Counted from the first letter of the stretch, positions 47,191-56,690 are shown. The stretch: 64,000 bases of DNA from Streptomyces marokkonensis (GCF_008312835.1 NZ_VSKS01000016.1:62001-126000), one strand, 5' to 3'. Notes: a model not told the origin generated them from the sequence alone. Numbers and translations are program-made.

Positions 47191-49074
47191 GTGAACACCG
47201 AGCGACCCGACAACGACGACGCCGAGGCGCGCGCCGCCGACAGCACGCGCGACACCGGGGGCGCTTCGGGCGGCGACGGGGAGACGGGCGCCCCGGAGCG
47301 GCGGGACCGGGAATCCGTCACCCCGGAACCGGAGGGCCGGGAGCCCGCCACACCGGAACCGCGGAAGCAGAAGCCCTCCACACCGGAACCGCAGGACCGG
47401 GAGCCCGCCACACCGGAACCGCGGAAGCAGGAGTCCGCCACCCCGGAACCCCAGGGCCGGGAGTCCGCCACACCGGAACCGCAGAAGCGGGAGACCACCG
47501 CCTCGGGGCCGGACACGACGGGACCGGACGCCGGAGCCGGGGAGTCCGGCGAGGGCGGTCCCGAGTACGGCGAGGACGAGACCGTCGTCGGGGGACACCC
47601 GGCCGACGGCCCCCGGTCCGAGGAGGAGCCCGCCGAGGGCCCGGCGCGACGGCGTTCGCCCGTGCTGATCGCCTCCGTCGCCGCCGCGGTGCTGCTCGTC
47701 GGCGGCGGCGGGGCCTACCTGGCCGCCGGTGCCGGCGGTGGTTCCGGGGGCGGTACGACCCCGGGGGTGAACGGCGACGCCACTCCCCCGCCGCTCACCC
47801 TCGACGGCTACTCCGAGGACGCCGCGAACGGCATCGCGCCCGGCGAACCCAATCCCTACGGGGCCACCTACCGTGCCGACGGCCCCCTCCCGGACGGCCC
47901 CGGCTCCGCGCCGGTGCACCACGTCAGGGGGCAGGTCACCCAGCAGCAGGTGGTCACGCTGGCGAAGGCGCTGGGGCTGGACGGGAAGCCGGTCGCGGAG
48001 GGCGGGTCCTGGCTGATCGGCGGCCAGGACGGCTCCGGGCCCACCCTGCGGGTGGACCGGGAGGCTCCCGGCTCGTGGACGTACAGCCGGAACACCCCGG
48101 GCACCGACAACTGCAAGGGCGCCACCTGCAAGCCCCCGTCCGGCGGTGGCGGTCCCGTGGTGAGCGAGGCCGCCGCGAAGAAGGCCGCGGCGCCCGTCCT
48201 GAAGGCCGCGGGGCAGGACGACGCGAAGCTCGACGCGAGCCAGATCATGGGCGGCAGGCGCGTGGTGAACGCCGACCCGGAGATCGGCGGGCTGCCGACG
48301 TACGGCTGGACGACCGGCGTGGTCGTCGGGGCCGGGGGCGAGGTGGTCGGCGGCAACGGCCGGCTCGCCGAGCCGGTGAAGGGGGACGTGTACCCCACGG
48401 TGAGCGCCGGCAAGGCGCTGGACCTGATGAACGCGGCACCGGGCACCGGGCGTGACGCCGGCATCGGCGGCTGCGCGAGTCCCGTACCCCTGGACGAGGA
48501 GCAGGGGGGCACCTCCTGCGGGACGCCGGGCACCTCGCCCCAGCAGGACACCCTGACGGTCGAGAAGGCGGTGTTCGGGCTGGCGGCGCATTCCGTGGAC
48601 GGCCGGCCGGCACTGGTGCCGTCCTGGCTGTTCGAGGTGGTGCCGCCGAACGCGCGCGGCACGCTCACCGTGACGCATCCGGCGGTGGACCCGCGCTACA
48701 TCGCCTCCGGGTCACCGTCCGGGGAGGCCAGCCCCGCGCCGTCCGGGCCCGGTGACCGGCCGACCGCCGCACCGTCCACGCGTGAGGTCGACGTCGAGGG
48801 CTACACCGCAGAGGGTGACGAGCTGACCGTGACCTTCACGGGCGGTGTGTGCGCCGACTACCGGGCGACGGCGAGCGAGAAGGGCGGCGAGGTGACGGTG
48901 CGGGTGACCGAGACGCCCTGGCCGGACAAGGTGTGCATCCTGATCGCCAAGCAGTACCAGCAGACGGTGCGGCTGGACGCGCCGCTCGGCGGCCGCGAGG
49001 TGGTGGACGCGGACGGCGAGCCCGTGCCGCTGCGCAAGGACGGTGCCCGGCTGCCGGCGCCGCCCACCCGGTAG
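47191..49074 (+). CDS. Single-pass membrane protein with a 10-residue repeat tract
   Basis: A 627-aa protein: an acidic cytoplasmic N-terminus (1-145) carrying six copies of a 10-residue TPEP repeat, one transmembrane helix (about 152-175), a Gly-rich linker, and a large extracellular region with two Cys-rich segments (DNCKGATCKPP; then GGCASP with SCGTPG). The C-terminal 100 residues form a possible beta-rich domain with two more Cys. It has no enzyme motif. It might be a sigma- or anti-sigma-associated sensor or wall protein; this is not established. GTG 47191 has GAAGGAG 7 nt upstream. Confidence 0.82.
   Translation: MNTERPDNDDAEARAADSTRDTGGASGGDGETGAPERRDRESVTPEPEGREPATPEPRKQKPSTPEPQDREPATPEPRKQESATPEPQGRESATPEPQKRETTASGPDTTGPDAGAGESGEGGPEYGEDETVVGGHPADGPRSEEEPAEGPARRRSPVLIASVAAAVLLVGGGGAYLAAGAGGGSGGGTTPGVNGDATPPPLTLDGYSEDAANGIAPGEPNPYGATYRADGPLPDGPGSAPVHHVRGQVTQQQVVTLAKALGLDGKPVAEGGSWLIGGQDGSGPTLRVDREAPGSWTYSRNTPGTDNCKGATCKPPSGGGGPVVSEAAAKKAAAPVLKAAGQDDAKLDASQIMGGRRVVNADPEIGGLPTYGWTTGVVVGAGGEVVGGNGRLAEPVKGDVYPTVSAGKALDLMNAAPGTGRDAGIGGCASPVPLDEEQGGTSCGTPGTSPQQDTLTVEKAVFGLAAHSVDGRPALVPSWLFEVVPPNARGTLTVTHPAVDPRYIASGSPSGEASPAPSGPGDRPTAAPSTREVDVEGYTAEGDELTVTFTGGVCADYRATASEKGGEVTVRVTETPWPDKVCILIAKQYQQTVRLDAPLGGREVVDADGEPVPLRKDGARLPAPPTR
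47308..47517 (+). repeat. 30-bp tandem coding repeat, six to seven copies
   Basis: Six 30-nt units (47308-47487), each starting with codons for R/Q-E/K and containing ACN-CCG-GAA-CC(G/C) (TPEP), and a seventh degenerate unit to 47517. Several units share the rare-for-this-genome codons ACA and GAA, a sign of recent duplication. The units are in frame, so copy number can change without frameshift. Confidence 0.85.
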
Positions 49075-49092
49075 GACCGGACGGAGAAAGCC

Positions 49093-49131
49093 CGAAGGCG
49101 GCGGCCCTGTCGGAGGGGGCCGCCGCCTTCG
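49093..49131. terminator. Bidirectional terminator
   Basis: A perfect 15-bp stem (49093-49107 with 49117-49131) between the membrane protein gene and the convergent erpA-like gene. Confidence 0.85.
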
Positions 49132-49159
49132 TCGCGTGCTGCCGGGGAAAGGTCCCGGC

Positions 49160-49516
49160 TCAGCTGAAGGAGTCGCCGCAGGCGCAGGAGCCGGTGGCGT
49201 TCGGGTTGTCGATCGTGAAGCCCTGCTTCTCGATGGTGTCGACGAAGTCGATGGTGGCGCCGCCCAGGTACGGAGCGCTCATGCGGTCGGTGACGACCTT
49301 CACACCGTCGAAGTCCTTCTCCACGTCACCGTCGAGCGAACGCTCGTCGAAGAAGAGCTGGTAGCGCAGGCCGGAGCAGCCACCGGGCTGGACGGCCACA
49401 CGCAGGGCGAGGTCGTCACGGCCTTCCTGGTCGAGCAGGGCCTTGACCTTGGACGCGGCGGCGTCGGTCAGAACGATGCCGTCGGTGACGGTGGTGGTCT
49501 CGTCCGATACGGACAT
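49160..49516 (-). CDS. erpA: A-type iron-sulfur carrier/insertion protein
   Basis: A 118-aa HesB/IscA/ErpA protein that receives and hands over iron-sulfur clusters. The three Cys ligands are Cys47 (GGCSGLRYQ), Cys111 and Cys113 (GSCACGDSFS). The ATG at 49516 lies just after GGGAGA. A client, quinolinate synthase with a [4Fe-4S] cluster, is encoded next door on the opposite strand (286 bp apart), as is the desulfurase fusion 4 kb away. This placement suggests co-selection, although no common promoter exists. Confidence 0.93.
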   Translation of the reverse strand: MSVSDETTTVTDGIVLTDAAASKVKALLDQEGRDDLALRVAVQPGGCSGLRYQLFFDERSLDGDVEKDFDGVKVVTDRMSAPYLGGATIDFVDTIEKQGFTIDNPNATGSCACGDSFS

Positions 49517-49723
49517 CTACATCTCTCCCGGGTTGTACGGAGACTGCTTGCCGACGATTGCAACCGGCGGGACCGCGGATTCATTCCGGGCCGGGCGCGT
49601 GTCTTCCTCGCCTCCCTCCTCATGCTCGCACACGCCGTGCGGAGCGGAAACCGGCTCCCGCGGGGCCTTCCGGGAATGAACCGGTGCCCGCCGGGATTCA
49701 CGTCACATGGACGCTATGGCCGT

Positions 49724-49751
49724 CGTCAAACTGACGTGAACCGGTTATGAT
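49724..49751 (+). promoter_or_regulatory. nadA promoter with overlapping palindrome
   Basis: TATGAT (49746-49751) is a good -10 element. A weak -35 hexamer TCGTCA (49723-49728) is 17 nt upstream and overlaps the palindrome CGTCAAACTGACG (49724-49736), with arms CGTCA/TGACG. A third GCGTCA half site is at 49757-49762. The layout fits repression of nadA by an NAD-level regulator, not identified here. Confidence 0.55.
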
Positions 49752-49802
49752 AGATAGCGTCATTTCGACGAGAAGTCGCCAGAAACAGAAAGGGTGCGTG
49801 CC

Positions 49803-50987
49803 GTGACCACCGCCCAGACCCGGGAGCTCGACGTACAGCCGACGCCCCTCGCCCTGCTGCTCCTCGGCCGTGAGGCCGACCCCAGGAGCGAGCGCGGTGT
49901 GGAGTGTCCCGGCGACCTCCCCTCGCCGTCCGACCCGGACCTGGTGGAGCGCGCCCGCGCCGCCAAGGAGAAGCTCGGGGACAAGGTCTTCGTGCTCGGC
50001 CACCACTACCAGCGCGACGAGGTCATCCAGTTCGCCGACGTCACGGGCGACTCCTTCAAGCTGGCACGGGACGCCGCCGCGCGCCCGCAGGCCGAGTACA
50101 TCGTCTTCTGTGGTGTGCACTTCATGGCCGAGTCGGCGGACATCCTCACGGGCGACGAGCAGAAGGTCGTCCTGCCCGACCTGGCGGCCGGCTGCTCCAT
50201 GGCCGACATGGCCACCGCCGAGCAGGTCGCCGAGTGCTGGGACGTGCTGACCGAGGCCGGGGTGGCCGAGCAGGTCGTCCCCGTCTCGTACATGAACTCC
50301 TCCGCCGACATCAAGGCCTTCACGGGCAAGCACGGCGGCACGATCTGCACCTCCTCCAACGCCAGGCGGGCCCTCGACTGGGCCTTCGAACAGGGCGAGA
50401 AGGTCCTGTTCCTCCCCGACCAGCACCTGGGCCGCAACACGGCGGTGCGGGACATGGGGATGTCCCTGGAGGACTGCGTCGTCTACAACCCGCACAAGCC
50501 GAACGGCGGGCTGACGGCCGACGAGCTGCGCGCGGCGAAGATGATCCTGTGGCGCGGCCACTGCTCGGTGCACGGCCGGTTCAGCCTCGACTCGGTCAAC
50601 GACGTGCGCGAGCGCATACCGGGTGTGAACGTGCTGGTGCACCCGGAGTGCAAGCACGAGGTCGTGGCCGCCGCGGACCACGTCGGCTCGACGGAGTACA
50701 TCATCAAGACGCTGGAGGCGGCGCCGGCCGGCTCCAAGTGGGCCATCGGCACCGAGCTCAACCTCGTACGGCGTCTGGCGAACCGTTTCGCGTCCGAGGG
50801 CAAGGAGATCGTCTTCCTCGACAAGACGGTCTGTTTCTGCTCCACCATGAACCGCATCGACCTCCCCCACCTGGTGTGGGCCCTGGAGTCCCTCGCCGAG
50901 GGCAACCTGGTCAACCGCATCGAGGTGGACAAGGAGACGGAGGCGTTCGCGAAGCTGGCGCTGGAGCGGATGCTGGCGCTGCCGTAG
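49803..50987 (+). CDS. nadA: Quinolinate synthase A
   Basis: Condenses iminoaspartate with dihydroxyacetone phosphate to quinolinate in de novo NAD synthesis; it uses a [4Fe-4S] cluster. The 394-aa protein has the expected motifs: FVLGHHYQRDEV, YIVFCGVHFMAESA (first Cys ligand), GCSMADMAT, YMNSSADIKA, KHGGTICTSSNA, FLPDQHLGRNT, WRGHCSVHGRF, VLVHPECKHEV and TVCFCSTMNRI (third ligand region). GTG 49803 has AAAGGG 9 nt upstream; the GTG at 49794 would lack it. No nadB or nadC follows, so the pathway is split. Confidence 0.95.
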   Translation: MTTAQTRELDVQPTPLALLLLGREADPRSERGVECPGDLPSPSDPDLVERARAAKEKLGDKVFVLGHHYQRDEVIQFADVTGDSFKLARDAAARPQAEYIVFCGVHFMAESADILTGDEQKVVLPDLAAGCSMADMATAEQVAECWDVLTEAGVAEQVVPVSYMNSSADIKAFTGKHGGTICTSSNARRALDWAFEQGEKVLFLPDQHLGRNTAVRDMGMSLEDCVVYNPHKPNGGLTADELRAAKMILWRGHCSVHGRFSLDSVNDVRERIPGVNVLVHPECKHEVVAAADHVGSTEYIIKTLEAAPAGSKWAIGTELNLVRRLANRFASEGKEIVFLDKTVCFCSTMNRIDLPHLVWALESLAEGNLVNRIEVDKETEAFAKLALERMLALP

Positions 50988-50998
50988 GGCAGGCACGT

Positions 50999-51034
50999 GA
51001 AGGGGCGCCCCGTGCGTGCACGGGGCGCCCCTTC
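50999..51034. terminator. Bidirectional terminator
   Basis: A perfect 17-bp stem with a 2-nt loop (50999-51015 with 51018-51034), 12 nt after nadA and 30 nt before the convergent RND gene ends. Confidence 0.9.
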
Positions 51035-51063
51035 GTCGTACGGGAAGGTCGTACGGACGGACG

Positions 51064-54000
51064 TCAGACCTGGGCCGGCTCGGGCTCCTGCGACGGCTGC
51101 GCGGACCCGCCCTTCTTCGCGGCGCGCTTCTTCGCGCGGCGCTCCTTGCGCAGCTCCAGCATCGCGTAGAGCGTCGGCACCAGCAGCAGGGTCAGCAGCG
51201 TCGACGTGATCAGACCGCCGATCACCACCACGGCCAGCGGCTGGGCGATGAAGCCGCCCTCGCCGGTGACGCCGAGCGCCATCGGCAGCAGGGCGAAGAT
51301 CGTCGCCAGGGCCGTCATCAGGATCGGCCGCAGACGGTGGCGGCCGCCCTCCAGCACCGCCTCGACGACGCCGTGGCCCCGCGCGCGGTACTGGTTGATC
51401 AGGTCGATCAGCACGATCGCATTGGTGACCACGATGCCGATGAGCATCAGCATGCCGATCATCGCCGGGACGCCCATCGGGGTGCCGGTGACCAGCAGCA
51501 GGCCGATGGCGCCGGTCGCCGCGAACGGGATGGACACCAGCAGGATCAGCGGCTGGACGAGCGACCGGAAGGTGCCGACCAGCAGCATGAAGACGATCGC
51601 GATCGCGGCCAGCATGGCCAGGCCCAGGTTGAGGAACGCCTCGTCCTGGTCCTCGGAGACACCGCCGATCTCCGCCGTCGCGCCCGCCGGGAGCGTCAGC
51701 GAGTCGATCTTCGACTGGAGGTCCGCGCTCACCGCGCCCGTGTTGTCCCCGGTCGGCTTCGCGGTGATGGTGGCCGCGCGCTGACCGTCGATCCGGGTCA
51801 TGGAGACGGGACCGTCCACCACCTCGACCGTGGCGACGTCACTCAGCTTCACCGGGCCCAGGCGCAGGTTCTTCAGCTCGTCCACCGTGGTGGCCGGCTT
51901 CGCCGAGCGGATGACGACGTCGCGCTCGGTGTCGTCGAGGACCGCCTTGGCGGCCGGGGTGCCGCGCACCGCCTGGGCGACGGCCGCGCCGAGGGTCTGG
52001 TCGTCGAACCCGGCCGCGGCGGCCTTGTCGCCCGCCTTCACGGAGATGCGGGGCACGCTCTGCGCCAGGTCGCTGCTGACGTCCGTGACGTCGTCCAGGG
52101 AGGCGACCGCGTCGCGCACCTGGTCCGCCGCCTTGCGCAGCACCTGCGCGTCGGCCGCCTTGACGACCACGCTCAGGTCCTGGCTGCCGAAGCCGTCACC
52201 GGCCGCGATCGTGGTGGTGCCGATGCCGTCGAGCTCCCCGAGGCCCTTCTCGATGCGGTCCTGCACGTCCTGCGAGGACGCGGAGTCCTCCAGCATCACC
52301 TGGTACGTGGCCTGGTTGGTGTCCGTACCGCCGCCGAAGGCCGCCATGAAGCCGGACGAGCCGACCGTCACCTGGTAGTCCTCGACGCCCTCGGTGTCGC
52401 CGAGCAGCTTCTCGACCTTCTCCGCCTGGGCGTCGGTCGCCGCCAGGCTGGCGCCGGGCTTCAGCTCCTGCCGGACGGTGAGGACCTGCTGCTCGCCCGG
52501 GTCGAAGAAGTTGGTCTTGAGCAGCGGCGCCATGGCGAAGGTGCCGATCAGGACGACGACCGCGATGGCCACACTGGTCAGCCTGCGCCGGGTGGCGAAG
52601 CGCAGCACCGGGACGTAGAGGCGCTGGAGGCGGCTCCTGGCCTCCTTCTCCTCCGCGATCCTGCGCGCCTCCTCGGCGTCCTCCGGGGTGCCCTTCGGGG
52701 GGCGCAGGAACCAGTACGACAGCACCGGGACGACCGTCAGCGACACCAGCAGGGACGCCAGCAGCGCCGCCGTGACGGTGAGGCTGAACGAGCCGAACAG
52801 CTCGCCCACCATGCCGCCGACCAGGCCGATCGGCAGGAACACGGCAACGGTGGTGAGCGTCGAGGACGTCACCGCGCCCGCCACCTCGCGCACCGCGTTC
52901 ATGATCGCCGAGTGGCGCTCCTCGCCGTAGCCGAGGTGACGCTTGATGTTCTCCAGGACGACGATGGAGTCGTCCACGACCCGGCCGATGGCGATGGTCA
53001 GGGCGCCCAGCGTCAGCATGTTCAGCGACAGGTCGCGCGTCCACAGCACGATCAGGGCCAGGACCACGGACAGCGGGATGGACACGGCCGTGACCAGGGT
53101 GGAGCGGACCGACGCCAGGAAGACCAGGATCACCAGGACGGCGAAGAGCAGGCCGAGCGCGCCCTCGGTGGTCAGGCCGTCGATGGCCTTGGCCACGGCC
53201 GGGCCCTGGTCGCTGACGACGGTCAGCGTGGCGCCGTCACCCAGGTCCTCGCGCAGCTCGGGAAGCTTGTCCTGGACGGCGTCGGAGATGGCGACCGCGC
53301 TGCCGTCGTGGTCCATGGTCGCCATCACGGCGAGGCTGGGCCTGCCGTTGGTGCGGGTGAGGGAGTCGGACCTGGACTCCTCCTCCTTCACGGTGGCGAC
53401 GTCACCGAGGCGGACCGGCTTGCCCTTGCCCGGCTCGCCGGTGACCATCAGGTCCTCGATCTGCTTCAGCGAGGTGAAACCGCCGCCCACCTGGACGGTG
53501 CGGTTGGCGCCGCCCTCGTCGAAGGAGCCGGCCGGCACGGTCGCGCCGCCCGCCTGGAGGGCCCCCGACAGCGACTGCGCGGTGAGACCCGCCTTCGCCA
53601 GCTTCGCGGTGTCCGGGGTGACGGTGACCTGGAGGTCGCGTACGCCGTCCACCATCACCTGGCCGACGCCGTCGATGTTCTCCAGCGCGGGCACCACGGT
53701 CCGGTCCAGCTCGTCGGCGAGCGCCTGCTGGTCCTTGCCCGAGGTGACCGCGAGCACCACGGTCGGGATGTCGTCGGTGGAGCCGGCGACGACCTGCGGG
53801 TCGACATCGTCCGGGAGGCGGGCGCCGGCCCGGTTGACGGCCTGCTGGACGTCGGCGACGAGCTGCTGGGTGTTGTTGCCGTAGTCGAAGGACGCCATGA
53901 TCACGGCGTTGCCCTCGCTCGCCGTCGAGGTGACGCCCGAGATGCCGTCGACGGCCTCCAGGCTGTCCTCGATGGGTCCGACGACCTGCGACTCGACCAC

Positions 54001-54174
54001 GTCCGGGGACGCGCCCTGGTACGGGGCGATCACGGACACCATGGGCAGTTCGATGGTCGGCAGCAGCTGCTGCTTGAGCTGGGGTATCGCGATCGCCCCG
54101 AAGACGAGCGCGATGATCGACATCAGTCCGATCAGCGCTCGTTGCGCGAGGCTGAATCTGGACAGCCAGGACAT
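51064..54174 (-). CDS. RND-family efflux transporter (AcrB-like)
   Basis: A 1036-aa polytopic membrane pump driven by protons. It has 12 helices in two halves with large extracellular domains after helices 1 and 7. The helix-4 charged pair motif is in ALTIAIGRVVDDSIVVLENI near residue 375-400. The repeat structure (VSIPLSVVLALIVLWTRDLS ... VSIPFAATGAIGLLLVTGTPM) is visible. The basic C-terminus ends RAKKRAAKKGG. Without an outer membrane, it exports across the plasma membrane. ATG 54174 starts at MSWLSRFSLAQ. It follows the pspA and two-component genes on the same strand. Confidence 0.93.
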   Translation of the reverse strand: MSWLSRFSLAQRALIGLMSIIALVFGAIAIPQLKQQLLPTIELPMVSVIAPYQGASPDVVESQVVGPIEDSLEAVDGISGVTSTASEGNAVIMASFDYGNNTQQLVADVQQAVNRAGARLPDDVDPQVVAGSTDDIPTVVLAVTSGKDQQALADELDRTVVPALENIDGVGQVMVDGVRDLQVTVTPDTAKLAKAGLTAQSLSGALQAGGATVPAGSFDEGGANRTVQVGGGFTSLKQIEDLMVTGEPGKGKPVRLGDVATVKEEESRSDSLTRTNGRPSLAVMATMDHDGSAVAISDAVQDKLPELREDLGDGATLTVVSDQGPAVAKAIDGLTTEGALGLLFAVLVILVFLASVRSTLVTAVSIPLSVVLALIVLWTRDLSLNMLTLGALTIAIGRVVDDSIVVLENIKRHLGYGEERHSAIMNAVREVAGAVTSSTLTTVAVFLPIGLVGGMVGELFGSFSLTVTAALLASLLVSLTVVPVLSYWFLRPPKGTPEDAEEARRIAEEKEARSRLQRLYVPVLRFATRRRLTSVAIAVVVLIGTFAMAPLLKTNFFDPGEQQVLTVRQELKPGASLAATDAQAEKVEKLLGDTEGVEDYQVTVGSSGFMAAFGGGTDTNQATYQVMLEDSASSQDVQDRIEKGLGELDGIGTTTIAAGDGFGSQDLSVVVKAADAQVLRKAADQVRDAVASLDDVTDVSSDLAQSVPRISVKAGDKAAAAGFDDQTLGAAVAQAVRGTPAAKAVLDDTERDVVIRSAKPATTVDELKNLRLGPVKLSDVATVEVVDGPVSMTRIDGQRAATITAKPTGDNTGAVSADLQSKIDSLTLPAGATAEIGGVSEDQDEAFLNLGLAMLAAIAIVFMLLVGTFRSLVQPLILLVSIPFAATGAIGLLLVTGTPMGVPAMIGMLMLIGIVVTNAIVLIDLINQYRARGHGVVEAVLEGGRHRLRPILMTALATIFALLPMALGVTGEGGFIAQPLAVVVIGGLITSTLLTLLLVPTLYAMLELRKERRAKKRAAKKGGSAQPSQEPEPAQV

Positions 54175-54336
54175 GGTCAGGATCTCTTTTCCGTGGAGCG
54201 GCAGAAGTCCGGGAGCCGGGCGCGCGCGAGTGGGCGCCCGCTCTACACCCTGGGCCATCGATGAGGGCCGATCCGTAGACCCGAGGTCCAATTCCTTATA
54301 CGGCGCATACTCCCGCCGCAGTACGCCCCGTGCGGC

Positions 54337-55023
54337 TCACTCCACCCTCGGACGGACCAGCCCCGACTCGTAGGCGACGACCACCAGCTGGGCCCGGTCA
54401 CGGGCGCCCAGCTTGGCCATGGCGCGGTTGACGTGGGTCTTCACGGTCAGCGGGCTGACTTCGAGGCGTTCGGCGATCTCGTCGTTGGAGTGCCCGCCCG
54501 CCACCTGGACCAGGACCTCGCGCTCGCGCACCGTGAGCGACTCGAGCCGTTCGGCTCGGGCCGGGTCCCGGTCGGCGTCGCCGCCCGGTCCCTCCTGGGC
54601 GAGGAAGCGGGCGATCAGGCCCTTGGTGGCCACCGGGGACAGCAGGGCCTCCCCCTCGGCGGCAATCCGGATGGCGTTCAGCATCTCCTCGGGCTCGGAG
54701 CCCTTGCCGAGGAAGCCGGACGCGCCGGCCCGCAGGGACTGCACGACGTAGTCGTCGACCTCGAAGGTCGTCAGTATCACCACCCGGACCCCGGCGAGTT
54801 CGGGGTCCGCACCGATCATGCGGGTGGCGGCGAGACCGTCGGTGCCGGGCATCCGGATGTCCATGAGGACGACGTCGGCGCGCTGCTCCCGGGCCAGCCG
54901 GACCGCCTCCGCGCCGTCGGACGCCTCCCCCACCACCTCCATGTCCGGCTCGGAGTCGACGAGCACCCGGAAGGCGCTGCGCAGCAGTGCCTGGTCGTCG
55001 GCGAGCAGGACACGGATCGTCAT
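54337..55023 (-). CDS. NarL-family response regulator
   Basis: A 228-aa regulator with receiver (Asp9/Asp10, phospho-acceptor Asp55 in VLMDIRMPG, Lys in FLGKGSEP) and LuxR-type helix-turn-helix (about 160-215, LTVREREVLVQVAGGHSNDEIA). ATG 55023 is 22 nt after the sensor gene stop codon. The pair, directly downstream of pspAA on the same strand, is likely to sense envelope stress and could control the pump gene 162 nt downstream. Confidence 0.92.
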   Translation of the reverse strand: MTIRVLLADDQALLRSAFRVLVDSEPDMEVVGEASDGAEAVRLAREQRADVVLMDIRMPGTDGLAATRMIGADPELAGVRVVILTTFEVDDYVVQSLRAGASGFLGKGSEPEEMLNAIRIAAEGEALLSPVATKGLIARFLAQEGPGGDADRDPARAERLESLTVREREVLVQVAGGHSNDEIAERLEVSPLTVKTHVNRAMAKLGARDRAQLVVVAYESGLVRPRVE

Positions 55024-55045
55024 ACGGGCTCCAGCGGCGCGGTGG

Positions 55046-56272
55046 TCACGGGTGGCCGTCCTCGGCTGCGGACGTGCGGGTCTTGACGGGAAGGATCGCA
55101 TGGACGCGGAAACCGCCGCCGTAGCGGGGACCGGTGGTGAGGGTGCCGCGCAGGGCGGTGACGCGCTCGCGCATGCCGAGCAGTCCGTGCCCGCCGCCGG
55201 GGGCCTCCTCCTCGTGGTCCTCGCCGCTGCCGTCGTCCAGGACGGTGATCTCGATGTGCGGTCCCACGCGTACGACGCTGACCTCGGCCCGCGCCTCGGT
55301 GCCTGCGTGCTTCTGCACGTTGGTCAGGGCCTCCTGGACGATGCGGTAGGCGGCCAGGTCGACGGCGGCGGGGAGCTCGGTGTCCTGGTCGGTGCGGGCG
55401 ACCTCGACGCGCAGTCCGGCGCTGCGGAACGTCCCGGCGAGCTCGTCGAGACGTTCCAGGCCGGGCGCGGGCTCGGTGGGCGCCTCGGGGTCGCCGGACT
55501 GGCGCAGCAGCCCGACGGTTGCGCGCAGCTCGCCCAGCGCGGAGCGGCTGGCCTCGCGGACGTGGGCGAGGGCCTCCTTGGCCTGGTCGGGCCGCCTGTC
55601 CATGACGTGGGCTGCGACTCCGGCCTGGACGTTGACCAGGGCGATGTGGTGCGCGACCACGTCGTGCAGGTCGCGGGCGATGCGCAGGCGTTCCTCGGCG
55701 ACCCGGCGGCGGGCCTCCTCCTCACGGGTGCGCTCGGCCCGTTCGGCGCGCTCCCGGATCGCCTGGACGAAGGCGCGGCGGCTGCGGACGGCGTCCCCGG
55801 CGGTGGCGCCGATACCGGTCCAGGCGAAGATCGCCAGGTTCTCCTGGGCGTACCAGGGCAGGGGGCCGACCGCCATCGCGGTGCCGGTGAGGACGGTCAT
55901 GGTGAGCAGGCCGATCCGCCAGGTGGTGGGGCGGTCCGTGGTGGAGGCGACGGTGTAGAGCGCGACGACGGCGCACATGACGACGGGGGCGCGGGGGTCG
56001 CCGGTGACGGACTCGGCCACGGAGGCGCCGCCGGCCAGCGCGAGCACCGTACGGGGGGCGCGGCGGCGGAAGACGAGCGCGGCGGCGCCGAGGGTCATGA
56101 GGACCAGGCTGAGCGGGTCGGGGGTACGCAGTTCCCAGTCGACGCCCTCGGGGCCGTGCGGTTCGACGAAGGAGCCGGCGACCATGCACACGAGGACGCC
56201 CGCGGCCAGGGCCGCGTCCAGCGCGAAGGGGTGCGCCCGGAGCCGGCACCGGGCGCGTTGCAGGGTGCTCAC
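55046..56272 (-). CDS. Sensor histidine kinase
   Basis: A 408-aa kinase with four to five transmembrane segments (about residues 17-165) and no large extracellular loop. The HisKA_3 domain has phospho-acceptor His203 (ARDLHDVVAHHIALVNVQ), and the HATPase domain has ALTNVQKHAG and DDGSGEDHEE. Membrane-confined sensing suits detection of membrane damage. It is cotranscribed with the response regulator gene. GTG 56272 fits the conserved N-terminus. Confidence 0.9.
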   Translation of the reverse strand: MSTLQRARCRLRAHPFALDAALAAGVLVCMVAGSFVEPHGPEGVDWELRTPDPLSLVLMTLGAAALVFRRRAPRTVLALAGGASVAESVTGDPRAPVVMCAVVALYTVASTTDRPTTWRIGLLTMTVLTGTAMAVGPLPWYAQENLAIFAWTGIGATAGDAVRSRRAFVQAIRERAERAERTREEEARRRVAEERLRIARDLHDVVAHHIALVNVQAGVAAHVMDRRPDQAKEALAHVREASRSALGELRATVGLLRQSGDPEAPTEPAPGLERLDELAGTFRSAGLRVEVARTDQDTELPAAVDLAAYRIVQEALTNVQKHAGTEARAEVSVVRVGPHIEITVLDDGSGEDHEEEAPGGGHGLLGMRERVTALRGTLTTGPRYGGGFRVHAILPVKTRTSAAEDGHP

Positions 56273-56408
56273 GGGGGTTCACGGTAGCCGGGGCGCCGGC
56301 CACTCGGGGCTGTGCCCCCAGACCCCCCTTCGGCCCTGAACGGTCCTCGCCCTCACACTCCCCCGGAGGGGATCCCCCCGGACGGGCTGTTCGTCCGGCC
56401 GGCACCGG

Positions 56409-56690
56409 TCAACTGCCCGGGATGAGGCCGTCGTCGGTCAGCAGCTCCTTGACCTCCTCCAGGGTGGCGTCCGGAGACGGCAGGATCAGGTCGGAGGGCT
56501 CCAGGGACTCGTCCGGCAGCGGCTCGCCGAGTTCGTGGACCTTGGCCAGCAGCGCCTGCAAGGTCGTACGGAAGCCCGGCCCGTCGCCGTTCTCCATCTC
56601 GGCGAGCAGTTCCTCGTCCAGCTCGTTCAGTTCGGCGAGCCGGCTCTCGGCCAGCGTCACCTGCCCCTCCCCCATGATCCGTACGATCAT
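56409..56690 (-). CDS. PspA-associated protein PspAA
   Basis: A 93-aa protein with the family start MIVRIMGEGQVTLAESRLAELNELDEELL and an acidic C-terminus. PspAA domains are encoded next to pspA in actinobacteria and bind or modulate PspA (family knowledge). It begins 20 nt after the pspA stop codon, so the two share a transcript. There are no enzyme residues. Confidence 0.88.
   Translation of the reverse strand: MIVRIMGEGQVTLAESRLAELNELDEELLAEMENGDGPGFRTTLQALLAKVHELGEPLPDESLEPSDLILPSPDATLEEVKELLTDDGLIPGS

Noticed and set aside
47308-47517. CRISPR-like regular repeats
   Set aside because: The units are directly adjacent without spacers, in frame within a gene, and encode TPEP repeats. No cas genes are present.
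51016-54264. A 1082-codon plus-strand open frame opposite the RND transporter gene
   Set aside because: The translation is His/Asp/Arg-rich shadow sequence typical of high-GC antisense frames; the minus strand encodes a complete transporter with known motifs.
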